Assembly: GCA_001897835.1 (NCBI GenBank) | Contig: MKUN01000048.1 | Location: forward strand, 1 to 64,000 | Source of the DNA: Bacteroidetes bacterium 46-16 | GTDB taxonomy: Bacteria; Bacteroidota; Bacteroidia; Chitinophagales; Chitinophagaceae | DNA length: 64,000 nt | Reading direction: 5' to 3' | Shown here: one piece after another, positions 51,465-60,788 of the stretch | How the letters are laid out: each line of letters begins with the position of its first letter | Numbering within the stretch: the stretch's first letter is position 1 | The notes under the pieces: generated by a model | What the model saw: the letters and a program-made list of their open reading frames with translations, nothing else | Database searches by the model: none | Told to the model about the DNA's origin: nothing | Program-made: the position numbers and the translations under genes

Positions 51465-51487
51465 ACGGGGCATAAGCCCCGTTTTTT
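51465..51487 (+). terminator. Rho-independent terminator
   Basis: ACGGGGC (51465-51471) and GCCCCGT (51476-51482) form a 7-bp GC-rich stem with a 4-nt loop, followed by TTTTT. A-runs upstream would allow it to work leftward as well. It separates the two paralogues, so each has its own transcript. Confidence 0.8.
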
Positions 51488-51592
51488 CAATTATATACAT
51501 ATGGCCGGTATTAATGATCACAATTACATGGCACGTTTTTATTAGTGTCTTTTTTAAAATGCATTAAAAACGACATTTTAAAACCAGTAATT

Positions 51593-52387
51593 ATGAAAAA
51601 CGTAAGCCTCGCCATTTTATTGGCTTTTGCCGCCTGCAGTTCCTACGCGCAAACACATGCTATTTATACTGTTCCGGGCGGCGAGCCTAAGACGATAACC
51701 GTTTTAGGCACCGATCCTGAATTTCACCCCCTGCAAAACCTGCACAGCAAACACCAGGTATATGTGAAGCTGAAATCGATGGGCAACAGCAGGCGTTATG
51801 GCAAGTACATCAACTCGCTCTTTACTGCTATGGGCTATAGTGGGGTAAATGACCGCCGCTTTACGGAGAGCGATGTGAGCAAAGGAGAGATACCTTATGG
51901 TGCGGTGGGAATGATGGGCGACGGCAGCCACCATTACGAGTATTGCATGCTGAATGTGGAAGGCGATCCTTATATACCCAGCTGGCATGTGCGTGCAGCT
52001 AACGGCGAAGACCTGTATTTTATGTCGCGCTGCGGTAATGCCTTCTATTATCCGCAGGCCGCCAAAAGACGCCCTGAGCCCGCAGCCTGCCCGGTAACGC
52101 GCGTACAGGTATATGCCCGCTACAAGCATCCCGGCTGCACCTACTGCGAAGAATGTGGTATCAATGATCCCGAAGTTACCGGCTCTCCATTTAAAGAAAC
52201 ATGGATAACAGAGACCGTAATGGTGGACGAAAAGAATGCTACAGGCTATACCGATACCAAAAAGGTATATGTGGACGTGGACAAAAAGACCTTCCGTAAA
52301 CTGAAGAGTGAGCATTATGAGAATGAAGGCTACAGTGGCCGTGAAAGGCTGGGCGGTGGTAGCTGCTGCAGACCATGGGGATGGTAA
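51593..52387 (+). CDS. Secreted protein, second of two tandem paralogues
   Basis: About 264 residues from the ATG at 51593 (signal peptide LAILLAFAACSSYAQ); the track's 51545 start lacks a fitting N-terminus. Shared blocks with the preceding gene: LGTDPEFHPLQNLHSKHQVY, GAVGMMGDGSHHYEYCM, SWHVRAANG, FMSRCGNAFYY and VYVDVDKKTFRKL. It has a CTYCEECG cluster in place of the Asp-rich one, and a Gly/Cys-rich end (GGGSCCRPWGW). Tandem duplication with divergence of the Cys cluster is clear; function unknown. Confidence 0.7.
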   Translation: MKNVSLAILLAFAACSSYAQTHAIYTVPGGEPKTITVLGTDPEFHPLQNLHSKHQVYVKLKSMGNSRRYGKYINSLFTAMGYSGVNDRRFTESDVSKGEIPYGAVGMMGDGSHHYEYCMLNVEGDPYIPSWHVRAANGEDLYFMSRCGNAFYYPQAAKRRPEPAACPVTRVQVYARYKHPGCTYCEECGINDPEVTGSPFKETWITETVMVDEKNATGYTDTKKVYVDVDKKTFRKLKSEHYENEGYSGRERLGGGSCCRPWGW

Positions 52388-52403
52388 GTATAAAGCTATT
52401 ATG

Positions 52404-52437
52404 AAAAAGGGCCTTCAGCAATGAAAGCCCTTTTTTG
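52404..52437 (+). terminator. Rho-independent terminator
   Basis: AAAAAGGGC (52404-52412) and GCCCTTTTT (52427-52435) form a stem with a T-run, 17 nt after the stop of the second paralogue. Confidence 0.75.
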
Positions 52438-52575
52438 TTTTATTAATGGCTTGTTAACCAGTTTTAAACGCAGCGTTAAGGGGGGCTAAATATTTCGCCA
52501 CGCAGCAGAAGCGGCTAATCTTTGTGCTGTCAAACGACAACAACAAAAAAAGATCACCACAAAAACGCAATTGAA

Positions 52576-52641
52576 ATGACTACAAAAATTTTACTCTTCG
52601 TCGCAATACTCGGATGCCTTATAGCTGCAGTGAACATTTAA
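52576..52641 (+). CDS. Possible tiny membrane peptide (21 residues)
   Basis: ATG to TAA encoding a short, strongly hydrophobic peptide (KILLFVAILGCLIAAVNI) like a single membrane helix. It is too short for the ORF track. The start is preceded by an A-rich stretch as in many Bacteroidota genes, and a near-consensus -7 sequence (AATCTTTG) lies about 40 nt upstream. Coding status is unproven. Confidence 0.35.
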   Translation: MTTKILLFVAILGCLIAAVNI

Positions 52642-52673
52642 CCAAATAAGCAAAACGCAAAAAAGATCAAAAG

Positions 52674-52832
52674 ATGATACCTCGCCTGATAGTTAAAGTG
52701 ACTTTAAGATCATACCTCGGTATAGGCCGTGTGCTCGCTGCCATCGACAAGAAGAATAAAGAGATGAGGCAACAGCCCCTCAGCGATAAATATGTGCTGG
52801 TAAAGAAAGCCAACGCCCTTAAAGAAGCTTAA
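52674..52832 (+). CDS. Possible small basic protein (52 residues)
   Basis: ATG to TAA with balanced codon use typical of the chromosome: a short hydrophobic start (PRLIVKVTLRSYLGIGRVL) followed by a Lys-rich part (AIDKKNKEMRQQ). It follows the tiny peptide by 32 nt and could be in the same transcript. A weak hairpin GCGGA/TCCGC (52850-52865) follows. Family not recognised. Confidence 0.4.
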   Translation: MIPRLIVKVTLRSYLGIGRVLAAIDKKNKEMRQQPLSDKYVLVKKANALKEA

Positions 52833-52886
52833 TTAAGTTCCCTCTTTTCGCGGAGGTTCTTCCGCAAATTATTTTCCCGATTTTTT

Positions 52887-53840
52887 TTAAAATAGCTGTT
52901 TCAGTACATTATATACCACATGGGGCTTGCCCAGTGTGTAGAAATGCAGTACAGGCACCTTGTTTTTCAACAGGTCGCGGCATTGTGCCAGCAGCCATTC
53001 TGTGCCTACCTGCTCGCAGTCAGCATCAGTTTTTGCTTTCATCATTTCATTATACAGGTCCACAGGCACCTCTACGTTAAAGATGCTGGGTATCATGGTC
53101 AGTTGCCTTTTGCTGGTCAATGGCTTCAGGCCCGGCATTATCGGTACTGTTACGCCATGTTCGGCACAGCGGTTGATATAATTGTAGTAATGTTGATTTT
53201 CAAAGAACATCTGGGTGGTCACATAGTCGGCTCCCAATTCTATTTTGCGTTTCAGGTAGTATATGTCGGTATCTAAATTAGGTGCTTCAAAATGTTTTTC
53301 CGGGTAGCCGGCCACACCTATGCAAAAATCGGTCTTTACCCCATCCATAATATCTTCTTCAATATAGCTGCCCTTGTTCAGGCTGATCACTTGTTTTACC
53401 AGGTCTTCGGCATAGCGGTGCCCGTTGGGGTGGGGGGTGAAGAATTTCTCATTGGCAGCGGCATCACCGCGCAGGGCCAGTACATTCTTCACGCCAAGGA
53501 AGTGCAGGTCTATCAGTGCATTCTCCGTTTCTTCCCTGCTAAAGCCCCCGCATATCAGGTGAGGTATAGCCTCTATTTTGTACTTGTTCATCAGGGCAGC
53601 GCAAATGCCCACGGTACCCGGCCGTTTGCGGATCTCTACGCGTTCAAAACTGCCATCTGGCCGTTTTTTATAAACCTGTTCGGCACGGTGGTAGGTGACG
53701 TTGATAAAGGCAGGCTTGAATTCCATCAGGGGGTCCAGCTGCTTGTATATCGATTCTATGCTTTTTCCTTTGGTTGGGGGCAATATCTCCAGCGAAACTA
53801 TTGGTTCTGTTGCCTCTGCAATGTGTTCGGTGACCTTCAT
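52887..53840 (-). CDS. metF: Methylenetetrahydrofolate reductase
   Basis: About 317 residues from the ATG at 53840. A TIM-barrel flavoenzyme making 5-methyl-THF for methionine synthesis. Seen: the catalytic Glu in [38 protein letters not shown] and [13 protein letters not shown]. The start at 53879 in the track precedes the predicted promoter -7 box and is rejected. Divergent from lptB. Confidence 0.93.
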   Translation of the reverse strand: MKVTEHIAEATEPIVSLEILPPTKGKSIESIYKQLDPLMEFKPAFINVTYHRAEQVYKKRPDGSFERVEIRKRPGTVGICAALMNKYKIEAIPHLICGGFSREETENALIDLHFLGVKNVLALRGDAAANEKFFTPHPNGHRYAEDLVKQVISLNKGSYIEEDIMDGVKTDFCIGVAGYPEKHFEAPNLDTDIYYLKRKIELGADYVTTQMFFENQHYYNYINRCAEHGVTVPIMPGLKPLTSKRQLTMIPSIFNVEVPVDLYNEMMKAKTDADCEQVGTEWLLAQCRDLLKNKVPVLHFYTLGKPHVVYNVLKQLF

Positions 53841-53848
53841 ATAAGTCG

Positions 53849-53879
53849 CAAAAGTATAATATTCTTGATTGTGCCCCAA
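53849..53879 (-). promoter_or_regulatory. Promoter of metF
   Basis: On the minus strand a TTG (complement of 53877-53879), 20 nt and TACTTTTG (complement of 53849-53856) match the Bacteroidota promoter. The start codon at 53840 follows almost at once, so the mRNA has little or no leader. Confidence 0.6.
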
Positions 53880-53948
53880 TTTGCATTAGGGCTATACATA
53901 TGCCATATGTTTGGGGCATTATCTTATTTTTGCCTCAAACATCGGGCA

Positions 53949-54713
53949 TTGAAGATACATACAAAGGGCTTAATAAAACGATACAGGAAGCGCACCGTGG
54001 TGAATAATGTATCTTTTGAGGTGAACCAGGGCGAGATAGTAGGTTTGCTGGGTCCCAATGGGGCAGGCAAGACTACATCTTTTTACATGGTAGTGGGCCT
54101 GGTAAAGCCTGATGAAGGTGAGGTATTCCTCGATGATACGAATGTGACCAAATACCCTATGTATAAACGTGCCCAGATGGGCGTGGGCTACCTGCCACAG
54201 GAAGCCTCGGTATTTCGTAAGCTATCGGTGGAGGACAATATCATGGCTGTGCTGGAGATGACCAGGCTCAGCAAGCAGGAGCAAAAGGATAAGCTGGAGT
54301 CCCTGCTGGATGAATTTGGCCTGGCACATGTGCGCAAGAACCCCGGCGATGTGCTGAGCGGGGGCGAAAGGAGACGTACCGAGATAGCCCGCGCACTGGC
54401 TGTTGACCCCAAATTCATCCTGCTCGATGAGCCTTTTGCCGGTATCGACCCCATTGCAGTGGAGGATATACAGATCATTGTGGCGAAACTCAAATATAAG
54501 AACATAGGCATCCTCATAACAGATCATAACGTACAGGAAACCCTCTCTATAACCGACCGTGCCTACCTGCTGTTTGAAGGAAAAATACTCAAATCGGGTA
54601 CTGCCGAAGAGCTGGCGCAGGACGAACAGGTGAGAAAAGTGTATCTTGGGCAATCATTTGAGCTTAAAAGAAAAGATTACAGCAACATCGGACAATCCAA
54701 AGGCAATTTGTAG
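53949..54713 (+). CDS. lptB: LPS-export ABC transporter ATPase
   Basis: About 254 residues. LptB drives extraction of lipopolysaccharide from the inner membrane with LptFG. Walker [12 protein letters not shown]-loop [10 protein letters not shown], signature LSGGERRR and Walker [13 protein letters not shown] are all typical. The start is probably the TTG at 53949, giving [18 protein letters not shown] as in relatives; an ATG at 53907 is possible but a TATTTTTG box at about 53926-53933 places transcription after it. The long ORF in the track overlaps metF on the other strand and is an extension artefact. Confidence 0.9.
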   Translation: MKIHTKGLIKRYRKRTVVNNVSFEVNQGEIVGLLGPNGAGKTTSFYMVVGLVKPDEGEVFLDDTNVTKYPMYKRAQMGVGYLPQEASVFRKLSVEDNIMAVLEMTRLSKQEQKDKLESLLDEFGLAHVRKNPGDVLSGGERRRTEIARALAVDPKFILLDEPFAGIDPIAVEDIQIIVAKLKYKNIGILITDHNVQETLSITDRAYLLFEGKILKSGTAEELAQDEQVRKVYLGQSFELKRKDYSNIGQSKGNL

Positions 54714-54767
54714 TTTAGTAACGGATAAGAGGTTGATATAACAATATCGTTAATTTGATTTGTCAGG

Positions 54768-56282
54768 ATGAGCATTATTAGCCCGGCATTAAAAGGATAC
54801 ATGAAATTGCGCCAGAGCGCGATAGATAATTTCATGCTCAATCCTGTCGATACCCAGCAGCAGGTTTTCAACGCGCTGGTAGGCTCTGCGCAATTCACCG
54901 AATACGGTAAAAAGTACAATTTCGAAAGACTTAACGGTATTGCGGAGTTTAAAAAGGCGGTACCCATTACCGATTATGATACCCTGAAACCCTATATACA
55001 GCGCATACTGGAGGGGGAGCAAAATATACTCTGGTCCTCACCCGTCAACTGGTTCGCCAAGTCGAGCGGTACCACGAGCGATAAAAGTAAGTTCATCCCC
55101 GTAAGTAAAGAGTCGCTCGATGATAATCATTTTAGGGGCAGTAAGGATGTACTTACCATGTACCTGCGCCAGTTTCCGCAGTCCACCTTTACATCGGGCA
55201 AGTGCCTTACTATAGGGGGCAGTCACCAGATCAACCAGCTTAATGCAGAATCGTTCTACGGCGACCTTTCGGCAGTAATGCTCCAAAATATGCCGCTCTA
55301 TAGCCAGTTGGTGCGTACCCCGGAGCTGTCTATCGCTCTTATGGACGAGTGGGAGCAGAAGATAGAGATGATGGCACATACCACCATACATGAGAATGTG
55401 ACCTTCATAGCAGGTGTGCCAACATGGACCATCGTACTCATAAAACGCATATTTGAGATAGCGGGTACCGATAACCTGCTGGATATATGGCCCAACCTGG
55501 AGCTATATATACACGGTGGTGTCAGCTTTGTGCCATACCGCCGGCAGTTCGAAAAGATCATACCCTCGCCCTACATGCATTACTGGGAGACCTATAATGC
55601 TTCGGAAGGCTTCTTTGCCATACAGGATAATACGCATAGTAACGGTATGCTGCTGCTGCTCAACCACGGCATTTATTACGAGTTCATGCCCATGGAAGAA
55701 TATGGTAAGGAACATCCCCAGACATTAAGTCTTAAAGAGGTGGAGCTGAATAAGAACTATGCATTGGTGATAAACACCAACGGCGGCTTATGGCGCTACC
55801 TGGTAGGCGATACGATACAGTTCACTTCATTATATCCCTTCCGCATCAAAGTATCGGGCAGGCTGAAGCATTATATCAATGCCTTTGGCGAAGAGGTGAT
55901 CGTGGATAATACCGATCAGGCCATAGCGATGGCCTGCAAGGAAACCGGGGCCGTGGTCAACGATTATACTGCAGCGCCACTGTATATGACCGGTACCGAT
56001 TCGGGTGCGCATGAGTGGATCATAGAATTTGAGCAGTTGCCTTGCCCGCTTGATGTTTTTGTAGCTGCTATGGATAAAGCACTGCGCTCTGTCAATTCAG
56101 ATTACGATGCCAAGCGCCATAAAGATATGGCCCTGCGCATGCCGGTAGTGCATATCATGCCGAAGGATGGCTTTAAAAAATGGCTGAAGGATAAGGGCAA
56201 GCTGGGCGGTCAGCATAAAGTGCCGCGGCTGAGTAATGAGCGTAAGTACCTTGAAGAGATAATGCCTTATACCCAAATGTAA
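54768..56282 (+). CDS. GH3 auxin-responsive-promoter family protein (acyl-adenylate-type ligase)
   Basis: A 504-residue enzyme of the GH3 family, which in plants conjugates amino acids to acyl acids through an adenylate. ATP-binding region SSGTTSDKSKFIPVS (near residue 100), NASEGFFAIQ and LVGDTIQF (near 355) mark the family. In Bacteroidota these proteins are common, but the substrate is unknown. It is downstream of lptB by 54 nt, in the same direction, and converges with the MscS gene. Confidence 0.88.
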   Translation: MSIISPALKGYMKLRQSAIDNFMLNPVDTQQQVFNALVGSAQFTEYGKKYNFERLNGIAEFKKAVPITDYDTLKPYIQRILEGEQNILWSSPVNWFAKSSGTTSDKSKFIPVSKESLDDNHFRGSKDVLTMYLRQFPQSTFTSGKCLTIGGSHQINQLNAESFYGDLSAVMLQNMPLYSQLVRTPELSIALMDEWEQKIEMMAHTTIHENVTFIAGVPTWTIVLIKRIFEIAGTDNLLDIWPNLELYIHGGVSFVPYRRQFEKIIPSPYMHYWETYNASEGFFAIQDNTHSNGMLLLLNHGIYYEFMPMEEYGKEHPQTLSLKEVELNKNYALVINTNGGLWRYLVGDTIQFTSLYPFRIKVSGRLKHYINAFGEEVIVDNTDQAIAMACKETGAVVNDYTAAPLYMTGTDSGAHEWIIEFEQLPCPLDVFVAAMDKALRSVNSDYDAKRHKDMALRMPVVHIMPKDGFKKWLKDKGKLGGQHKVPRLSNERKYLEEIMPYTQM

Positions 56283-56287
56283 TTTCC

Positions 56288-57409
56288 TTAAGACACTGTT
56301 GCCGTTTTATCGCCCGTATATCGGGATACAATATCGTAGGCTTTCATGTTTATATCCTGTTTTACTTGTCTTGTGGTTGCATCGCCTATTGGGTAAGGCA
56401 GGTGGTAGAGGATATTTAGCTGGAACACATTTTCTAAAAAACCGTCGAGCGATACATTTATGGGGTCCTGTACATGTGTAGTAGCAGTGATCATTTCTTT
56501 CAGGGCCGCAACCATTTGCTGCAACTGGTCATAAGGCAGTCCGTATTTAATATTGATGACCATATGCACACCGCTTGTCATGCGGTCAGTAAGATTTTCC
56601 AGGTTCTCACTCACGAGCTTTTGATTGGGGATGATGAAGGCCGAACCGTCGGCACTGCGCAGGCGGCTGCTGCGGAAGCCTATGCGTTCTACCGCGCCCT
56701 GGAAATTGCCTATGCGTATTGTATCGCCCACCTGGAAAGGCCTGTCGGAAAGCAGGGTGAAGGCTGCAAAGAAATTCTCCACGCTTTCTTTGGCGGCCAG
56801 TGCTATGGCTATACCACCGATACCCAGGCCCGTTATCAGCGCAGGTATATTGACATGAAAAACAGAACCGAGCATCCAGAAAAAGCTGATGGCCCATACG
56901 AGCAGTTTTATCATCTCTTTCACCAGCGGCAATAACTGCTGCCTGCTTTGGTTGTCGTTCTGCCTGGCCCGCTCATTTTGCACGAAGTAAACGAAATCGA
57001 CAGTGCGCGATAATACCAGTGTGGCGGCAATGATGATGAACAGCAGGAATATATGGTCTGTCACATCGCCCAGCCTTATATCCAGTATATTGCCCAGGCC
57101 TTTATTACGGTGCATGATGATGACATTGTCGAGCACATCAGACAGGCGGGTAATGGCAATATAGAAAAGGATGAGCACGGCCAGCCATTCAATAGGTTTG
57201 CGCAACAGTTCGCGAAATACAGCCACATGCTGCTCTTTGCTGATGCGGCTGGCAATGTTGTGCCCTATGTTGGACAAGGCCAGCGCTATGGGCTTTTTGA
57301 GCAGCAGGGTGCCCAATATGATACCCACGAACCAGCAGTAGTCACCAACAGTTTCGCCCCAGAAAGGCTGATTGAAAAAACGGTTGTCTATGTCAAGCAA
57401 TAAGGTCAT
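56288..57409 (-). CDS. MscS-family mechanosensitive ion channel
   Basis: About 373 residues from the ATG at 57409 (MTLLLDIDNRFF). Four or five membrane helices are followed by the pore helix (GIGGIAIALAAKESVENFFA) and the beta domain (GDTIRIGNFQGAVERIG, then FIIPNQKLVSENLENLT), as in MscS. It releases solutes on osmotic downshock. Ends next to the GH3 gene, convergent. Confidence 0.88.
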   Translation of the reverse strand: MTLLLDIDNRFFNQPFWGETVGDYCWFVGIILGTLLLKKPIALALSNIGHNIASRISKEQHVAVFRELLRKPIEWLAVLILFYIAITRLSDVLDNVIIMHRNKGLGNILDIRLGDVTDHIFLLFIIIAATLVLSRTVDFVYFVQNERARQNDNQSRQQLLPLVKEMIKLLVWAISFFWMLGSVFHVNIPALITGLGIGGIAIALAAKESVENFFAAFTLLSDRPFQVGDTIRIGNFQGAVERIGFRSSRLRSADGSAFIIPNQKLVSENLENLTDRMTSGVHMVINIKYGLPYDQLQQMVAALKEMITATTHVQDPINVSLDGFLENVFQLNILYHLPYPIGDATTRQVKQDINMKAYDIVSRYTGDKTATVS

Positions 57410-57436
57410 ATCGCATTGCAAATGTCTGTACAAACA

Positions 57437-58249
57437 TTATACCGAAACGTTAAATTCCCTGAGGGCATCGTTCAGGCTGGTCTTCAGGTCGGTAGAGGCT
57501 TTGCGCTGCCCGATGATGAGTGCGCAGCTCACCTGGTATTCACCTGCCGGGAACTTTTTGGTATAACTGCCCGGTATCACTACACTGCGCGCAGGTACGC
57601 GGCCTTTGCGTTCCACAGGCCCTTCGCCGCTTACGTCTATTATTTTAGTGCTTTGGGTCAGTACTACGTTGGCACCCAGCACAGCTTCTTTTTCTACGAT
57701 CACCCCTTCGACCACTATACAGCGCGAACCTATAAAGGCGCCATCCTCTATAATTACCGGCGATGCCTGCAGGGGCTCCAGTACGCCGCCAATGCCCACG
57801 CCGCCGCTCAGGTGCACGCCTTTGCCTATCTGTGCGCAGCTACCCACCGTGGCCCATGTGTCCACCATAGTGCCCTCATCCACATAAGCGCCTATGTTCA
57901 CGTAGGAGGGCATGAGCACTACGTTCTTAGCTATATAAGCGCCATAGCGTGCCACGGCATGAGGCACGGCACGCACGCCCAGCGAGGCATAATCCTTCTT
58001 CAGCAGCATCTTATCATAAAACTCCATCGGGCCCACATCCCAGGTCTGCATGGGCTGTATGCCGAAGTAGAGGAGTATGGCCTGCTTCACCCATTGCTGC
58101 ACCTGCCAACCCTTTTCGCCGGACATGGCTACGCGCAGGCGGCCCTTGTCCACATCTTCTATTACGGCGCGTATGGCCTCTTTATAATTTTCTTCTTTCA
58201 GCAGCTCACGGTTGGCATAAGCGGCTTCTATCATCTCCTGTAGTTGCAT
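57437..58249 (-). CDS. dapD: Tetrahydrodipicolinate N-succinyltransferase
   Basis: A 270-residue left-handed beta-helix enzyme of lysine/diaminopimelate synthesis that succinylates tetrahydrodipicolinate. The hexapeptide repeats run from NIGAYVDEGTMVDTWATVGS through GVHLSGGVGIGGVLEP to GAFIGSRCIVVEG, a DapD hallmark. Normal length. 27 nt upstream of the MscS gene, same direction. Confidence 0.93.
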   Translation of the reverse strand: MQLQEMIEAAYANRELLKEENYKEAIRAVIEDVDKGRLRVAMSGEKGWQVQQWVKQAILLYFGIQPMQTWDVGPMEFYDKMLLKKDYASLGVRAVPHAVARYGAYIAKNVVLMPSYVNIGAYVDEGTMVDTWATVGSCAQIGKGVHLSGGVGIGGVLEPLQASPVIIEDGAFIGSRCIVVEGVIVEKEAVLGANVVLTQSTKIIDVSGEGPVERKGRVPARSVVIPGSYTKKFPAGEYQVSCALIIGQRKASTDLKTSLNDALREFNVSV

Positions 58250-58309
58250 GGCTATCGTATTTCGGTGCTAAAATAATAAAAGTATGAGGGACTAATGTGT
58301 GTGCGCCGG

Positions 58310-58657
58310 CTATATCATGCCCTCCAGCTCCTCCTGGTTCCAGCCCAGGTAGAAAGTGCCGTTACCGAAGTCCCATACCGGGCGCTTGATGAGGGAGGGA
58401 CGGGCCATCATCAGTTGTATGGCCTTTGCCTTGTTGCCAATGGTGGCTTTATCGGCATCGGGCAGGGCGCGGTAGGTAGTGCCTTTGGTATTGATGAGCT
58501 TATCGGTGGGGAAATGTTTTAGCCAGAGATCCAGCGTTTTTTTGTCGATACCGGCCTCCTTATAGTTGTGGAAGCTGTAGGGTATTTTCTTTGCCTCCAG
58601 CCATTGGAAGGCCTTTTTCATCGTGTCGCAGTTTTTGATACCGTATATGGTGAGCAT
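58310..58657 (-). CDS. ArsC/Spx-family protein (YffB-like)
   Basis: A 115-residue thioredoxin-fold protein of the ArsC superfamily. A single Cys (GIKNCDTMKKA, Cys10) and the WFLKHFPTDKLINTKG-like and RPSLIKRPV segments match YffB-type proteins rather than true arsenate reductases, although it could still act on a thiol-linked substrate. It is on the chromosome, not in the ars operon, so a link to arsenic is not implied. Confidence 0.8.
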   Translation of the reverse strand: MLTIYGIKNCDTMKKAFQWLEAKKIPYSFHNYKEAGIDKKTLDLWLKHFPTDKLINTKGTTYRALPDADKATIGNKAKAIQLMMARPSLIKRPVWDFGNGTFYLGWNQEELEGMI

Positions 58658-58665
58658 GTGCGAAT

Positions 58666-59589
58666 TTACTCTTTTATGAACTTTCTTACCGTACCACCAT
58701 CAAGATGCAGGTAATAAACACCTGGCGCAAAACCTGTAAGGTTAATTTGGGTAACTGTGGCACTGCATTGCCGGTTGTAAACACATTGCCCAATAGCATT
58801 GGTAATGCTTATATTGCCCGCAGCCGCTGCTCTCTCCAGTTTGAGTATATCATGTACAGGGTTGGGCGAGATGCTGAATTTTTCTTTATTGCTTAATGCT
58901 GCGATACCCACAGGTGGTATGCCGCAGATATCCTGGGTCAGTTTGATGGATGTACTGGGGTCGTTATAACACCTGATCGGGCCAGCGGGTTGCAGGTTGT
59001 CCGAGAGGGGAATTGCAGCCGGTGAACCCGTAGGAAGGAAGCCTGTGCCTAAGCCGCCTATCCGCTCAGCATAGCCGGGGCCGTAATTATATACATATAC
59101 GCTATCAGGGTCGCCGATACCGTGCACAAAAACCGTTTTCAGCACCGTGGTGTCATATAGTTCATTCCTGACGGAATCGACCACCATTCTAAAAGTGGAA
59201 TCAGGATATGGAAATAGTAGCATACCTATATCGACAGGTATTACGGGTAAGTGTATGGTATCGCCATCGTTCACATTAAATACGTAGAGCGGGGTAAAGC
59301 GGCCGAAGATCTTATTGTAGATAAATACGGTGTCGGTATTGTTATAGAGGTAAATGGCAGGCAGGTCGTACACGTGTAATCCCTGGCTGTACCACGGGTC
59401 TTTAGTAAGGGCTTCCCGCAGCACCTTCCTGCAGCTTGTATTTGCTATGAGGGTATCGCCCGTATAGTAGCTGTGGTAAACGCCATATTGCTGGCTGTGG
59501 TACCATTCACTGCCCGCGGGAGCAAAGTTGGATTGAGCCCCGGCAAAAAGGGGTAATGACAGCAGCAGGGCAAGTATCGTGTTTTTCAT
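58666..59589 (-). CDS. T9SS-secreted protein of unknown function
   Basis: About 307 residues from the ATG at 59589; the track's longer ORF runs back through tRNA-Val and is an artefact. A signal peptide (ILALLLSLPLFAGAQ) is followed by an unrecognised beta-rich body and a C-terminal type A sorting domain (SISPNPVHDILKLE ... YYLHLDGGTVRKFIKE), which directs export by the type IX system and attachment to the surface. Confidence 0.8.
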   Translation of the reverse strand: MKNTILALLLSLPLFAGAQSNFAPAGSEWYHSQQYGVYHSYYTGDTLIANTSCRKVLREALTKDPWYSQGLHVYDLPAIYLYNNTDTVFIYNKIFGRFTPLYVFNVNDGDTIHLPVIPVDIGMLLFPYPDSTFRMVVDSVRNELYDTTVLKTVFVHGIGDPDSVYVYNYGPGYAERIGGLGTGFLPTGSPAAIPLSDNLQPAGPIRCYNDPSTSIKLTQDICGIPPVGIAALSNKEKFSISPNPVHDILKLERAAAAGNISITNAIGQCVYNRQCSATVTQINLTGFAPGVYYLHLDGGTVRKFIKE

Positions 59590-59674
59590 AAGTCTTGATC
59601 TGTAAATATAGACGAGCGGGGAGGAAGCTTTGTTTGCATTACTGTAATAAAAAGGTCGGAAGCAGGTAAAATAA

Positions 59675-59699
59675 AAAGCCCCGCAAAACGCGGGGCTTT
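59675..59699 (-). terminator. Terminator of tRNA-Val
   Basis: AAAGCCCCGC and GCGGGGCTTT form a 10-bp stem with a 5-nt loop, followed on the minus strand by a short T-run, just after the tRNA 3' end. Confidence 0.82.
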
Positions 59700-59702
59700 C
59701 TG

Positions 59703-59777
59703 TGGAAGCACACGGGTTCGAACCGCGGACCCTCTGCTTGTAAGGCAGATGCTCTGAACCAGCTGAGCTATGCTTCC
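59703..59777 (-). tRNA. tRNA-Val (anticodon UAC)
   Basis: On the minus strand GGAAGCA pairs with TGCTTCC; D-arm GCTCAGCTGGTTCAGAGC, anticodon loop CTTACAA (anticodon TAC) and T-loop GGTTCGAACC are standard. CCA is not encoded, unlike the tRNA-Lys of this window. Confidence 0.95.
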
Positions 59778-59871
59778 TTTTTTTCCTCCTCCTTTCGGAT
59801 CGGGTTGCAAATATAGGCAGCTTTCGCTTTCCTGCAAACTCATCCTTATAAAAAAATACCATTTATATGTT

Positions 59872-60453
59872 CTACAGGCTTAGGGTCTCACTGGCCCCAT
59901 GTTTATAGCCATATTGGTACCATGTGGTGGGCTGCCCCATTTCGCGCCAGTTATAGGCCTCGTCGTCGTAGGGGAAGATACTTACCAGGCCAAAGCCTAT
60001 TTTTTCAAGTATATGCCTTGAGGCCCCATTGTTGATATCGGTCATGGCGTAGATGTCTTTATAGCCTAGCTTGCCGATACCATAATGCAGGGCGGCTATG
60101 GCCCCTTCTGTGGCATAACCCCTGCCCCAGCTATCGCGGGCCAGTCGGTAGCCAAAGTCGATAAAGCCTGTATGCCCGTTGACGGTACTGGTCATATGTT
60201 TAAAGCCCGTCCATCCTATGAAGTCATTGGTGGCTTTGCTCAGCATTGCCCAGCGGCCTATGCCATGATCGGTATATTGCTGCTGTACATAGCGTATTGT
60301 TTCCCTGCTTTCTTCAATGCTTTTTACCGGCCGCCAGCCCAGGTAGCGGTGCACTTCCATATCCGAGTCCATGCGGAACATACCCTCATCGTCATGGGCG
60401 AGGAAGGGGCGTATGATGAGGCGTGGTGTTTCTATGAGGACAGCTTTATTCAT
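59872..60453 (-). CDS. GNAT acetyltransferase of the RimJ/RimL type
   Basis: About 193 residues from the ATG at 60453, beginning with the typical IETPRLIIRPFLAHDDEGMF. The acetyl-CoA loop is ARDSWGRGYATEGAIAAL and the closing ASRHILEKIGFGL is as in RimJ/RimL enzymes, which acetylate protein N-termini or small amines. The longer start in the track is rejected because homology-like sequence begins at this ATG. The 60454-60788 gap shows nothing but A/T-rich sequence. Confidence 0.85.
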   Translation of the reverse strand: MNKAVLIETPRLIIRPFLAHDDEGMFRMDSDMEVHRYLGWRPVKSIEESRETIRYVQQQYTDHGIGRWAMLSKATNDFIGWTGFKHMTSTVNGHTGFIDFGYRLARDSWGRGYATEGAIAALHYGIGKLGYKDIYAMTDINNGASRHILEKIGFGLVSIFPYDDEAYNWREMGQPTTWYQYGYKHGASETLSL

Positions 60454-60788
60454 TTTTGTTTTATTAAAGATAAAGGGAAATGGTATTGGGCCATTTCTTT
60501 CGCATATCGAAGTAGCTTTCAAGCCTTTTACAAGTAAGTTGTAAATCCTTGTAAAATTGTTAAAACTGTGTAAATATTTCCCCATTTTTGGCTAGTGATC
60601 AAATACCCCTTATTTCAACGCCATGCAGTCGGTTATGATAAATTATTTTTTTATTGTTTTCTAAATAATTAAAAGACAATACGATTTGCGAATAGTGGGA
60701 AATAGCGTATCAAACCGGGACATTTTTTTATAGCTCCGGAAATTTTTAGCCTGATTTTTGCCAGATACCCAGTAAAAAATAGGAAAAG

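Noticed and set aside
53292-53948. The upstream 219 codons of the 473-residue ORF containing lptB
   Set aside because: They are the antisense of metF; the ABC domain begins only at about 53949.
57416-58243. 275-residue plus-strand ORF opposite dapD
   Set aside because: Antisense of dapD; His/Tyr/Ala-rich composition is the usual artefact of reading such genes backwards.
58310-58657. Arsenate reductase belonging to the arsenic operon
   Set aside because: It is about 45 kb away on the chromosome and its motifs are YffB-like rather than ArsC.
59590-59862. N-terminal extension of the T9SS protein ORF
   Set aside because: It is read through tRNA-Val and its terminator; the signal peptide starts at 59589.
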